Below, one piece after another: positions 48,226-58,522 of a DNA stretch of 64,000 nt. Every line of letters begins with the position of its first letter. Position 1 is the first letter of the stretch. The notes under the pieces are model-generated. The model saw nothing but the letters and a program-made list of their open reading frames with translations. It had not been told where the DNA came from and did no database searches. Source of the stretch: Phytophthora hibernalis (lineage: Eukaryota; Oomycota; Peronosporomycetes; Peronosporales; Peronosporaceae); the NCBI GenBank assembly GCA_012656075.1, contig JAAKBF010000247.1, forward strand, positions 310,001-374,000, read 5' to 3'. Both the position numbers and the translations under genes were made by a program.

Positions 48226-49797
48226 ATGCAGATTCACGCTGCAATCCTAGCGGCTTCTGCTGCTGTAGCCGCTGCTCAGCAGTCAGCAGAGCGATCGTTG
48301 GGTGCTCTAGTGGACTGCCCTGCCGTTCGCTCGATAGACTCACCATGCCTTTGGGCCGGCGAAAATGGCCAAATTGTCGACTCCACGCGCTGCGTGAGTT
48401 GTTTATCGAGCGCAACTACGTGACCTACAGCGACAGAGAATCGTACCGGAGAAACCTACAGGAGCACATGACCTACATCGAAGGTGCGGTGGTGAACGAT
48501 TTCATCTTTGTCAAGCTAAGTCCTAACTCTAGTTTTGATGCTGTTGCAGACGTTAGCATGTACGCGAAAGAAGTTGGCCACGAGTTCTCATATCACATGG
48601 GGGTGAACGAGCGCCACTTGACGTCGTCGTCCCAGAGGAAGCAGACGCCAGAACACTTTGTGGCCCAGGAGGTGTTTGCAGCGCACTCGCGACGTCTTCA
48701 GACTGAGGCGAACAGTACGACGAATAATAGTAGCAGCGCAGTATCGAGCTCAGGAAGCTCGGAGTACTGGAACTGGTGCGATTCCGACAACTCGCTGGGC
48801 TACACTGTGTGCTCACCAGTGAAAAGCCAAAAGAGCTGTGGAAGTTGTTGGTCGTTTGTTGCTGCAGACGCGATCGAGACCGCCGTGGTGATTGCAGAGA
48901 ACTCGACGGGTGCTGTTTCCTCTCGCCACAGCAGTTCTTGACGTGCAGTACGCTGCAAACGACCCAAACATTCGACTACTGCTGGGCAACGGACAGCGGT
49001 GTGGATGGTGCTAGCTGGATGCAGTCGCAGATCAGGTGGGAATCGCAAAACGACGGCTGCAACGGTGGCATGACGCACGGTGCTTTCCTGGACGCGGCTC
49101 AGAATGGCTGGGGCCTCGTGACGGAGCTCACCATGCCTTACGACGACTCGAGCTCAGGGACGTCGTCCGCGACAAACGATTCATCGGCGTGCACCGTTAG
49201 TGCGGATGAAGCAGCGGCCAGCATTACCGGCTGGGAGCAGATCGTGGGTGTGGATTGCTCTGTGTCAAGTAACTGCACCTTGCTGCTGCGCTCCGCCCTG
49301 GAGAAGCAGCCTATCGCTGTTGCGATCACCTCGAACGGTGGATTTGGAGAGTACGCTGGTGGGTTCTACAGCTGCCCTAACAACGGCGAAATAGCGTCGA
49401 AAACGATCTCAACCACGCGCTGCTGCTCGTGGGCTACGGCACTGACACCTCGGTCGGTGACTACTGGATCCTCAAGAACTCGTACGGTAGTTCGTGGGGA
49501 GCTGGCGGCTATATTAAACTGGTAGCGGATTCCAAGATCAACTGCGGGTTGAACGTCTTCCCCGTTATCCCCACCGGTGCGAAGGCCGGTGTGCAGGCGA
49601 GTACCAGCGTCGACAGTGGCGGTGACAAGGTTTTCATGAGTCTGAGCCCCACGGCATGGATTGCAGTGGCCGCCGTGGCCACCATTTTTACTGTAGTGAC
49701 AACTGGTATCGGCATGATTGTTTCGCAGCGAAAACTCAAGACCATCCGAGAGCAGAATTCAGCCATGCACGCTGCCAACGCTCAGATGCTGCACTAA
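48226..49797 (+). CDS. Papain-like (C1A) cysteine protease with C-terminal membrane anchor, copy 2
   Basis: Close paralogue of copy 1 with the same order: signal peptide (MQIHAAILAASAAVAAAQ), propeptide (RSLGALVDCPAVRS, HMTYIE), catalytic domain (VKSQKSCGSCWSF, NHALLLVGYG, ILKNSYGSSWG), linker and membrane span (WIAVAAVATIFTVVTTGIGMIV). The residue after the catalytic Cys-Trp is Ser where copy 1 has Ala. Unlike copy 1 it contains an intron, 48484-48549 (GTGCGG...TTGCAG), which splits an Asp codon in the propeptide at IE|DVSMYAK. Frame changes near 48390, 48920 and 49402 are probably missing bases because homology resumes immediately. Strong sequence similarity to copy 1 marks a fairly recent tandem duplication. 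Confidence 0.88.
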
Positions 49798-50420
49798 CGG
49801 CAATGTAGGGACACAATAACCCCAAGTGGGAGATCTATTTTGATGAACGAAGGTGATCATTTTTAGTTTGGTTGAAGCGCAACTGAATCAGACGATCTAA
49901 CAGCAAAAAGATGCAAGCGAGCCAGCGTACACCCTCTTGTCGTCATAACCAGGCTGCTTCATCATGGTTGTCAACACGTTGACAACAACAACTTGTGAAA
50001 ATCCAGATGACCCCATGTAAGCAGCCGCGTCTCTCGTCTAGCAGTGCAGCGTGGCAGACGACCATGATGGTGTCCGTCACCTTCGTCGTCCCATGCTTGG
50101 GATCCTTCAATTGAGTTTAGATAGTTCAACATGGCTTCCCAAAGCTCTTCCTTCCTTTTATAGTCTGGTCAACGTCAATGTGGAAGTAGAAGTGGTCACG
50201 TGAAGGAAACGGATGCCAGCTTAGCCAGCCACTTCACCGCAATTGCAAACAGGACTTGACTCGCCTTGAAGGCTTCGCTTTGAACTCTTGCAGTTCGTAT
50301 GATCATTACCGGTTTTGCCGCAATCAGACAATCACAACTCGGCCACGCAACGGCCATTTCCGGCTCCAGCCGCAGTCTCCAAGTGGTTATCATCCAGCCA
50401 GCAATAGCAAGTCCTGCAAC
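49798..50420. other. Intergenic region between protease copies 2 and 3
   Basis: About 620 bases. TTGTCAACACGTTGACAA at 49970-49987 is a perfect palindrome of 18 bases (TTGTCAACA/CGTTGACAA with one central mismatch allowed), a possible regulatory site. Otherwise nothing recognisable. Confidence 0.4.
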
Positions 50421-51858
50421 ATGGGCGCAATCAAGTGGTTGGCACTAGTTGCAGCCGTCGCGCCATGGCTGGCACAGGCGCAAGAGGATCTTTCCACCTT
50501 TGGCACGCTACTGAGCTGCGACGGCGTACGCTGCCTGTGGTCGGATCGCAGCGGCCTCGCAGTGCCCTCGGACGTCATGGTGACGCAGTTCCTGCAGGAT
50601 GAAAGGATGGACCAAGGCCCGAGCGAGTTCCGACGTCGGATGGAGACCCACGTCGAGTATCTCGAGCAGGTGCAGACGCACGCGGCAGGACGAGACCTGG
50701 CCTTCTCGTACGCAATGGGCGTCAACTCCCGACACTTGTATCAAGACGGCAAGAGAGATTTGTCGCCCTTGGAGTTCGTGCAGCAGGAACACCAGGCTGC
50801 TGAACGCCGAAGGACACGCAGATTGGAAGAGCAGCGCCGACTGACGAACTCTACGCTTGACTACCGCGAGACACTGGATTGGTGCTCCACGGACAATACG
50901 CACAACCACAGTATCTGCACCGATGTCAAGAGTCAGAACCAATGCGGCAGTTGTTGGGCCTTTGCAGCAGCAGACGCCATCGAGACGGCGGTGGTCATAA
51001 GTGCGGGCTCGACGCCGCGGTCTTTGTCGCCGCAGCAATTCTTGGAGTGCAGCTCGAGGCAAATGACGGCCACGTTCGACTACTGCTGGGCAGAAGGCGG
51101 CGTGGATGGAGCGAGCTGGTTGCAGACTAGAATGATCTGGGGTCGAGCAACAACGCTTGCAACGGAGGCATGACCCATGCAGCCTTTGCAGATGCGGCAC
51201 AGCTGCATTGGTCGCTGCTGAGCGAACTTGATCTCCCTACAACGAAGAGGAGACATCGCAAGCTTCCTCCGCTACTCTGGCAAATGCTTGCAACAACTCA
51301 ACTACGGACGACGCCGCTGCGAGCATTGCTGGGTGGGAGCAAGTTGTCGGGCTATCGTGCGACAATAGCAGTGACCCGACCGAGTTGCTCAAACTAGCGC
51401 TGCAACAGCAGCCTATCTCAGTGGCCTTGAACTCCGGCGGCGGGTTCGAAGACTACAAGGGCGGCATTTACAGTTGTCCGAATGATGGAGACTTTGCTTC
51501 CAGCGCGGATGTCAATCACGCGGTGGTGCTCGTCGGCTACGACTCGGACGGCACTACGGACTATTGGATCATCAAGAACTCTTACGGATCGGCCTGGGGC
51601 GAGAAGGGATTCATTCGACTCGCAATTGACTCGAAGCTCAATTGTGGCCTCAACGTTTTCCCGATTATCCCGACGGGAGCGTTAGCTGGACCTGCACATA
51701 CACTGGTTGACGGTGGCGGGGATGTCGAGTTTGTCGGCATGTCCCCGGACAGTTGGGTTGTCCTAGGCATTGCAGTGGGTGTTGCCACTTTCGCCCTCAC
51801 CGTCTTCGGCACAATCTACGCCAGTCGCCACCGCCACGCTTTCAAGGAAACACTGTAA
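50421..51858 (+). CDS. Papain-like (C1A) cysteine protease with C-terminal membrane anchor, copy 3
   Basis: The most diverged of the three, about 480 residues. Signal peptide MGAIKWLALVAAVAPWLAQAQ, shortened propeptide, then VKSQNQCGSCWAF (Gln, Cys), NACNGGMTHAAF, DVNHAVVLVGYD (His), IIKNSYGSAWGEKGF (Asn), CGLNVFPIIPTGALAG, a membrane span (WVVLGIAVGVATFALTVFGTIYA) and a short basic tail (SRHRHAFKETL). The TM tail is thus conserved in all copies although its sequence has drifted. No intron at the place where copy 2 has one. Frame changes near 51140, 51235 and 51370 are probably missing bases. The region TFDYCWAEGGVDGASWL keeps the family-specific insertion. Confidence 0.88.
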
Positions 51859-52039
51859 ATTATTTGAAGAAGTGTCGCCCGCCGTCGCTCGGCACAATGA
51901 AGTAAGTCATACAATACATTAGATCATTCAATAGTCGATGTTGCCTGTTCACCTCTGACGGTAAAGATCATTTTTGTTTTCCTCCGGCATAACTTCATTT
52001 GCTGTGCTCAGGAGGATATAAAATACGCTTCGGATAGAG

Positions 52040-52585
52040 ATGTCTGTGGACGGCCGCTACATCGACACCCTCGGACTGGAGGCGTATAACAACCACGCTG
52101 GTCAAGAATTCTCTGAACTGGTAACGGGCACTCCTCCCGAGGTGTTCGACGTGTGGATTCGAGAAGTTTGGCTGGCAGGCGGGAAACAACTTCACCAAGG
52201 CGCCGGCCGAGGGTACATCGGCAGCATCCGTCGAGTCCCGTTAGGCGTGGAAGAGGAGATCCTATCTGCAGGACTACCCGACGTCACCGAAGATGAGGAA
52301 GGACCCAGGATCTCGTCCATTTGCTACCGAGTGCGCAAACCTGGTCCGTTCCCGCTGAAAAGTCACTTCGCCATGGTGCGCTTCGTCTACTCAGAATCAC
52401 CTCCCGTAGAAACGACTAGCAAGATACTAAAGACGTTTGTGATTTGGACGGTCAAGACGGAGATGTCAACAACATGCAACTGGTTGCATTGTGGCGGTTT
52501 AGTGCGATTGGTTTTCTGCACCGCATTGCAAAGTTTCTTGCGGTCTTTGGCCAAGAAGACCGCGAAGCAAGCAGCCACCGAGTAA
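52040..52585 (+). CDS. START-like (SRPBCC) domain protein, copy 1
   Basis: 181 residues in one frame, no intron, no signal peptide. The pattern of an N-terminal strand, EVFDVWIREVWLAGG, a Gly-rich strand (GAGRGYIGSIRRVPLGVEEEIL), ICYRVRKPGPFPLKSHFAMVRFV, FVIWTVKTE and a long C-terminal amphipathic helix (LVFCTALQSFLRSLAKKT) is that of the SRPBCC/Bet v 1/polyketide cyclase fold, which has a hydrophobic cavity for a lipid or other ligand. The ligand cannot be inferred. It is the first of three tandem paralogues. Confidence 0.7.
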   Translation: MSVDGRYIDTLGLEAYNNHAGQEFSELVTGTPPEVFDVWIREVWLAGGKQLHQGAGRGYIGSIRRVPLGVEEEILSAGLPDVTEDEEGPRISSICYRVRKPGPFPLKSHFAMVRFVYSESPPVETTSKILKTFVIWTVKTEMSTTCNWLHCGGLVRLVFCTALQSFLRSLAKKTAKQAATE

Positions 52586-52684
52586 TTCATCCGCCTCCCC
52601 TTTCTATTGGCCAAATATCTGGGAATACAAATGAGATGACCACGAAGTACTTCTCCAGCTGATCAGTGTCAAGAGGAGGATCAA

Positions 52685-53284
52685 ATGCGCCGAAATAGTT
52701 ATCTGGACCCGACGCGATATGCGGACGCTCAGGCCTTTGAATACTACCAGCGCCAAAGAGGCCAGGAGCTGGTGGTGTCCGAGTGCGTCATTGGCTCTCC
52801 CTCCGAGGTGTTCGACGCGTGGCTGGAGGAAGTTTGGCTGAAGGGAGGCAAGGAGCTGCACGAGGGAGAAGGTCGAGGCTACGTGGGCCACGTACGACAA
52901 GCGCCACTGGGCATCGAAGAGGAAATTCTATCGTCCGGACTGCCAATTGACGAACCCGTGGACAGTGACGGAGGTCGCCCGAGTCTTGCAGCCGCGCGTC
53001 GAGACCGGTCCAAGATCCCATCCGTCTGTTACAAGGTGCGCAAGTTCGGTATGTTCCCGATCCACAGCCACCTCGCGTTCGTGCAGTTCGTGGACGTCGC
53101 AGCGTCTCCGGAGAGTACCCCAGCCACGCTCGTGATCTGGTTGCTGAAGACGGAGCCCACGGCGCTGGGATATATGCTCTGTTGCGGAGGATTCACCAAG
53201 TTCATCCTGCGCTCGGCACTGCAGAGCTTGCTAAGCGATTTGGCTGCGAGTGTTGCGGCCAGAGTAGGTCGACATATCGAGTAG
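52685..53284 (+). CDS. START-like (SRPBCC) domain protein, copy 2
   Basis: 199 residues, one frame, starting 100 bases after copy 1. It shares the block SPSEVFDAWLEEVWLKGGKEL, GEGRGYVGHVRQAPLGIEEEIL(SSGLP), VCYKVRKFGMFPIHSHLAFVQF and IWLLKTEP with copy 1, plus a longer loop (DEPVDSDGGRPSLAAARRDR) in the middle. The C-terminal helix closes the predicted cavity (FILRSALQSLLSDLAASVAA). The spacer of about 100 bases leaves little room for a promoter, so it may be co-expressed or use a very compact promoter. Confidence 0.7.
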   Translation: MRRNSYLDPTRYADAQAFEYYQRQRGQELVVSECVIGSPSEVFDAWLEEVWLKGGKELHEGEGRGYVGHVRQAPLGIEEEILSSGLPIDEPVDSDGGRPSLAAARRDRSKIPSVCYKVRKFGMFPIHSHLAFVQFVDVAASPESTPATLVIWLLKTEPTALGYMLCCGGFTKFILRSALQSLLSDLAASVAARVGRHIE

Positions 53285-53486
53285 CAGAACATTTTGGCTT
53301 GCAAATACAGACATCTCTCTGAAGCTGCTGCAGAGTGCTCGAAGCGGCCCCGAACGATATAAATCGTGACGCCACAAGGGATCCTCTGTCGCCACTCGAG
53401 ACAAGACTGCCCAAACGGCCGTTACAAAGATACTTTTCTCTTATTCGTCAAAATCTCATCTTATCAACCAATCCGCACGGAATCGC

Positions 53487-53498
53487 CTCATTCTTCAA
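53487..53498 (+). promoter_or_regulatory. Oomycete initiator-like element
   Basis: CTCATTCTTCAA matches the core of the oomycete Inr (GCTCATTYYNCAW) exactly over twelve bases. It lies five bases before the ATG of the third START-like gene, giving a predicted leader of about 13 bases. Confidence 0.5.
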
Positions 53499-53502
53499 GA
53501 AC

Positions 53503-54045
53503 ATGTCGGAGAGATACGTAGACGTCGTCGGCTTCGAGGCCTACGTCGACAACGACGGCCAGGAGCTGGCGCTCACGCAGCTGGTGAATGCGTCGGTGGA
53601 CGAGGCGTACGACGCGTGGCTGCGGTTGGAGTGGGTCGGCCGCGGCTCCACGCTCAAGCCTGGCGAAGGTCGCGGCCTCGTAGGCCACCGACGTCTTGTG
53701 GCTCTAGGGGTCGAGGAGCAGATTCTGTCGGCAGGGCCGCCCGACAGATCCGACAGGATCCCGAGCGTACGCTACAGCATCAGGAAGAGCGGTCCTCTGT
53801 TACTGAGCGACCACGTGGCGCTCGTGCAGTTTGTGGCGGACACGACGGCGCCCGCTTCGCAGCCCAAGACGCTCATCCTGTGGAACTCCAAGCTCACGCC
53901 TTCTATGGTTGGCAGTGTGCTGCTCTGTGGTGGGTCCATCTCCCGCCTGGTACTGAGGACGGTACTGAGCAACTCGTTGCAAGAGATCGCGGCCTCCCTC
54001 CAGCAAAAATTGATGTCAAAAGGTTATGAAGACGATGAATTTTGA
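53503..54045 (+). CDS. START-like (SRPBCC) domain protein, copy 3
   Basis: 180 residues, one frame, start MSERYVDVVGFEAY. Same fold pattern as copies 1 and 2: VDEAYDAWLRLEW, GEGRGLVGHRRLVALGVEEQIL, VRYSIRKSGPLLLSDHVALVQFV, LILWNSKLTPS and the C-terminal helix RLVLRTVLSNSLQEIAASL. The central loop is short. All three copies keep GRG(Y/L)(I/V)G and the (V/I)RK.GP/GM strand, which are good candidates for the structural core. Confidence 0.7.
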   Translation: MSERYVDVVGFEAYVDNDGQELALTQLVNASVDEAYDAWLRLEWVGRGSTLKPGEGRGLVGHRRLVALGVEEQILSAGPPDRSDRIPSVRYSIRKSGPLLLSDHVALVQFVADTTAPASQPKTLILWNSKLTPSMVGSVLLCGGSISRLVLRTVLSNSLQEIAASLQQKLMSKGYEDDEF

Positions 54046-54180
54046 GCTTTACAGAGGCAAATGAGACGGTAGTTTTTCATGGTTAGCGTGCAAGCTTCCG
54101 ACGGAGCTATTTACTTACTGGGAGCTCTCTCTACAGGGGTCGGAAGCGGGGGTTCATAGATAGGTGGGGTGGAGGCTCGA

Positions 54181-55178
54181 CTAATGCCAAATGGCTGGCA
54201 CAGCCTTCTCGATGATGGAGTTGGACAGCGCGCGCACGTCCTGGTCGCGAGACGCCTCGAAGGCGCGTAAGCGGTTGAGGCCGTCGTGCTGCAACAGCGA
54301 GTTGCAGAACACCGTGAGCTTGTTCATATCGCGGTGGTCCACCGACAGGTAGAAGCTCAGCACGTCGTGCAGCACCTTCAGCGCTCGCTTGATTTCGTGG
54401 AGGTCAGGCGTATCCATCTTCCCTTCGTCATGGCAGCGTTTTTGACCAAAGGAGACGCCGCTGTAGGCGATTGAGCTCGGGTGAGTACCTTGAGCTCCTC
54501 CACACAGTCCGCCGGATGTTCCTGCAGCATCTTGACCCGGTCGTCGGTCAGTTCGAGCGTCTTGCTCGAGAGCCGCCGTACCGTAGCCAGACTCGCGTTG
54601 GCATTACTGGAAGTAGCTGCAGCTTGTGCCTCCTCGTTCGCCTTGACCGTGCCGGCGATCTCCTCCTCCAGCTTACGCAGCAACACACGACGACGCAACA
54701 TATCTGCTCTCTGGACGTTGGCTTGCTTGAGCGCGTCGCTCTCGCTCTTGCGACGCCGCGCGTTGCGCTCCCTGCGCGCCATCTGCGCCGCCTCAGTGGT
54801 CACAGCTTGTGGCGACGAGACGCTGGCTGGTGCCGGCCGCACGTGCGAGTGCCGCCGCTGCAGCGCACAGCGGCCCAATCCGTCGTCGTCGCTCGATCCG
54901 GACTCGATATCCCACGCGCCCAGCGACTTGTGCTTGCGTAGTTGGATCCGCGCGAGTTGCTGCTCGTGCGCCTGTTGGTGCTGCAGCTGCCGCTCCGAGG
55001 AGGCGTGCACCAGAGCGGCGTACTGCTTGTCCAGGTGCTTCTCGTACTCGGGCGCGACCACGAAGTACGACAGCAGCGCCACGGCTACGACCACGACGCT
55101 CAGCACGAGCACCACGAGCTGGACTTCCGTGTACCCGGTGGCTCCTGCCATCAATGTCGACAGCTCTCCTTGTGCCAT
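54181..55178 (-). CDS. Membrane-anchored coiled-coil protein with armadillo-like C terminus
   Basis: 332 residues once one G is restored at the G3 run (54421-54423 on plus). An N-terminal membrane span (VQLVVLVLSVVVVAVALLSYFVV) starts about 20 residues in. A charged helical region follows (EYEKHLDKQYAALVHA, MARRERNARRRKSESDALKQ, LRRRVLLRKLEEEIAGTVKANEEAQ). The C-terminal 78 residues (HEIKRALKVLHDVLSFYLSVDH, LNRLRAFEASRDQDVRALSNSIIEKAVPAIW) look like one or two armadillo repeats, close to the last repeats of importin-alpha-type proteins. With no signal-cleavage site it is probably a signal-anchored protein exposing its coiled coil to the cytosol. Function unknown; a tethering role is a guess. 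Confidence 0.7.
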
Positions 55179-55906
55179 GCTAATAATACAGTCGATGGGG
55201 GACGGTGGATGCTCCTCTCGTGGCTAATTGACAAGTGAATCGATAGCGTCTTTGTCTTATTCACCACCGACCAAGGTCCGTTAGTCAAGCGCTCAGGTTG
55301 CTTTGTGCCGTGCCTTCTTCCGCTATTCCAGCGGGCTTGCCGCGCCTTTCCTCGCCCGTTGCCTGGCGTTTCTTTCTGTTTTCCACTGCACCTTAGTGAT
55401 CAGCACTGGATTATCTGAGCTGCGCAGTGTCTTGCTAGAGAGCTTAGAGAGCGTGTGCGGCTGGGCGGCACTTCTGAACGGAGCCTCTCGAAGGCGAAAG
55501 CAGTTGTGAAGAGGTTGGCGATCGGACACCGCCGAGTGATTCGAAGAATGGAAGCTTTTGCGTCTCCACTACTGGTTGTGCTCAATAATAATGATACCTG
55601 CTTTTATAATACTGTTGGCGGAGATGGTAATGCTTCAGCTTGGTCAGTTGTATTCCGCCCGCAACGGCGCAGTTCTTATCGCCACCTTCGCATGGGCGGA
55701 GATGGATAGCGGCTTATAGCGGTGGATACGAATATACACAAGTTGAAGTTGTCTGTATCGTGGCAAAAATCGCAGGATAAGAAGGCGTTCATAATTCGTT
55801 TCTTGCGGCTACGCTGTCGTCTGCTACGCTACGCTGCGACACGATCGCCTCCGACTTGATGGTATCCGTTTCCACTTACACCATAGTGTCTTGTATTGAC
55901 ATGACA
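55179..55906. other. Intergenic region between head-to-tail minus-strand genes
   Basis: About 730 bases, containing the promoter of the armadillo-tailed protein and the 3' flank of the GH3 gene. Apart from the nested inverted repeat at its right edge I see only short local repeats (TACGCTACGCTGCG near 55843). Confidence 0.4.
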
Positions 55907-55917
55907 CTAAGATACCA
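55860..55917. repeat. Nested inverted repeat across the GH3 stop codon
   Basis: Two perfect stem pairs are nested: TGGTATC (55860-55866) with GATACCA (55911-55917), and TAGTGTC (55884-55890) with GACACTA (55903-55909). The stop codon of the GH3 gene is at 55907-55909, inside the inner stem. It could form a hairpin at the end of the mRNA coding region. Confidence 0.5.
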
Positions 55918-58412
55918 CATAAAAGGAAACGCTCGGCGGTGCAGACGACTCGGAACTGCTCAGTGGAAGCGCTGCCATGTTGCTTGGCCCGCCACGGTTT
56001 TTAGTCTGGCTGAGTCTTTCGCCGCTGTCGTCCCATGAGCGTGATGTCGGCATGCTTGTGCTGTCTGTAGCTGACGGGAGCAGCGACACTACAAACTCAC
56101 CAGGCTCGGATTTCAGCTGGAAACCTTGGCCCACGACATGCGGCTCGTAATAGCTCCAGTCCGCGGGGGTTAGCACGAACTCGACCTCCTCGCTCGCACC
56201 TGGCGCCAGCTCGCCGACCTTCTTGAACGCCTTGAGCAACTTGGTTTCGGGAACTGAAGCTAGGCGAAATTTCTGAGCAACAAACAGAAGCACAACTTCT
56301 TTGCCCGGACGGGTGCCGACATTCGTGATGGTGACTCCCATCTGCAACGCGCCTGTTGTGGCATGCACCTGCGTGGTGTTGAGGCGCAACGCTGTGTACT
56401 TGAACGTCGTGTAGCTGAGCCCGTGACCGAATTCCCACTGTACGGGGCACTCGTCGTACGGCTGACACCGTGTGTTCACGCGATGAAAGTACGGCAATAA
56501 CTGCGTGCTGCGGGCTGGATACGTAATGGGCAGACGAGCGGAAGGATTCACGTCTCCGAAGATCACGTCTGCTAGCGCTTGGCCACCTTGCTCGCACGGC
56601 AACATGCTCAACAGAACAGCATCAGCATCATTGTGAGCCCCTTCCAGCAAGCGAGGACGACCAGAAATGAGCACTACGATCACCTTCGTAGAGTTTAGCC
56701 TAGTGAGCTCCTCGAGGTACCATAATTGGCCAGCGGGGAGAGCCATACTGCCAAGCAAGTCGCCAGTTTTTTCTGCGTAGTTGGGCTCGCCCAAGACGAC
56801 TACAGTGTACTCACTCTTGGCAGCAAGTTGCAACCCTTGTTGGAAATCTTGCGGGTTTACCTTGCCATCGATATCGACCACCTCCAAATGTTCAACCTGG
56901 ACTTGTCCTCCCGAAGCAGCCGCCTTGGCTTGCACTGCTTCCTTGATAGTGGCCCCGTTTGGAAAGAGCGTGGAGTTGCTGGATCCTTGCCAAAACACAG
57001 ACCACCCACCGCATTGGAAGCCTTTGTTGTCTGACACAGGGCCCGTGACGAAAACATTTGTCTTCTTCTTGGGGTCGATGGGGAGCGTACTTTTACGGTT
57101 CTCCAGTAAAATAACGGACTCTTGAGCCAAGGTCAGCGCATCCTTCTGATCAGCGGCACTGCCGACGTTGCTGTCCTCGCCCCTTCCATTCTGCTCGAAA
57201 TTATCATAATAGCCTGCGTCGAGAAGTCCGAGATCTCGTTTGGTTTCCAAAATGCGCCGCACAGATTCGTCAAGGCGTCTCTCTGAAATAAGTCCTTCAG
57301 CGACCAGCGACTCGATCGTACCACCGAAAGCCTGCAAGTTCGGCGACATGTTCATATCGAGAGAGGTTTCTTGCAGGGTTACGCGCACAGCATCGGCGAC
57401 ACTGGGCACTAAATGGTGTTCCCAGGACATGCGGTCGACCTCACTATAATCCGAAACCAGCAGCCCCGTGAAATTCATATCATGCCGGAGCAAGTCAACG
57501 AGCAGCTTTTTGCTGGCAATGACGGGGACACCGTTCACCGACACGTAGCTCTCCATGGCCGTGCTCACACCAGCGCGAACAGCGGCGAGAAACGAGGGGG
57601 CGTAGTAATTGACAAGCTCCCAATCCGTGATGACATTATCAGCTCGGTCGAGTCCTTCACGGACATTTGAGTATCCGATGAAATGCTTCATACAAGCCGC
57701 CACCTTGCCCGAGTTCTGCAATCCTTTTATAAGTGCCGCCCCCATAACGGACGACAGCAAGGGATCTTCCCCGAAAGTCTCGTACACTCGAGCCCATTTC
57801 GGCTGCACGGCGATGCCCAGCACGGGGCTGAAGATCCACGGGATGCCGGCACTCAGCGTGTCTTTTGCAGCCACGGCACCCATGCGGTACACCAGCTCAG
57901 GGTTGAACGAGGCAGCAGCACTAATTGGCTGACCGAACAGCGTCGCACCCTGCACGTACGTAGCTCCATGGATCGTGTCCACCCCGTAGAGCATAGGCAC
58001 TGCAGCTCCTTCCTCCTTGTAGATCTGATGGATCTGCTGTATAACCTGTCGCCACTCGCTCGCTTGCCAGCCCGTGCGTCCTCCCACAGGTCCTCCTGCA
58101 AAGGGACTATTGAGTATGGACCCCACACCTGCACGTGCGTATTGCGCCACCACGTCTCGCTTCAGAGCCTTCTTCGGGTCTCTCATCCCCGTCCATCATG
58201 GAATAAATGTCCATCTGCGTCATCTGCGCCGCCTTCTGACGCACCGTCATATTGGCCAGCAGGACATCGATATCTACCGCTTCCGAGGGCGCTATGGGGC
58301 CGCGAAAGTCGGCGAAAACGCGCGTTGACGCATCGTACACGAGCTCATGAGCTGCGAACGCGAGCGAGAGCCCCGACGCGCCCCAGCAGAGCACCGTCCA
58401 GGTTCCCACCAT
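55907..58412 (-). CDS. Secreted GH3 family beta-glucosidase
   Basis: About 834 residues. A signal peptide (TVLCWGASGLSLAFAAH) is followed by the GH3 barrel (MTVRQKAAQMTQMD, LYGVDTIHGATYVQGATLF, ARVYETFGEDPLL, GKVAACMKHFIGYS) with the nucleophile Asp in GLLVSDYSEVDRM, the alpha/beta sandwich domain (VILLENRKSTLPID, WSVFWQGSSNSTLFPNGATI) and the C-terminal fibronectin III-like domain (WEFGHGLSYTTFKY, TITNVGTRPGKEVVLLFV). It should hydrolyse beta-linked glucosides or oligosaccharides outside the cell, for example from wall glucans or host polymers. One frame change at the C4 run 58187-58190 separates the signal peptide from the catalytic part. No introns. The tail after the FnIII domain is polar and low in complexity. 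Confidence 0.92.
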
Positions 58413-58522
58413 GAGCTTTTTCCTGCCGGCCTGTCAGTCGACCGTTTGCGCAAGCGCCGGATTCCGTTTAAGTACGACGTGGCACAGCTCCAGGAGCTCC
58501 ACACTCGCCAAAAAGACTCAAG
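58413..58522. promoter_or_regulatory. Compact divergent promoter, GH3 / acetolactate synthase small subunit
   Basis: Only about 110 bases separate the two ATG codons on opposite strands (58412 on minus, 58523 on plus). Both transcripts must start within or overlap this stretch. No clear Inr match is seen in it. Confidence 0.5.

Noticed and set aside
46261..51858. Decayed protease copies
   Set aside because: Catalytic residues, insertion and membrane tail are intact in all three; frame changes are isolated and consistent with the error pattern of the whole window.
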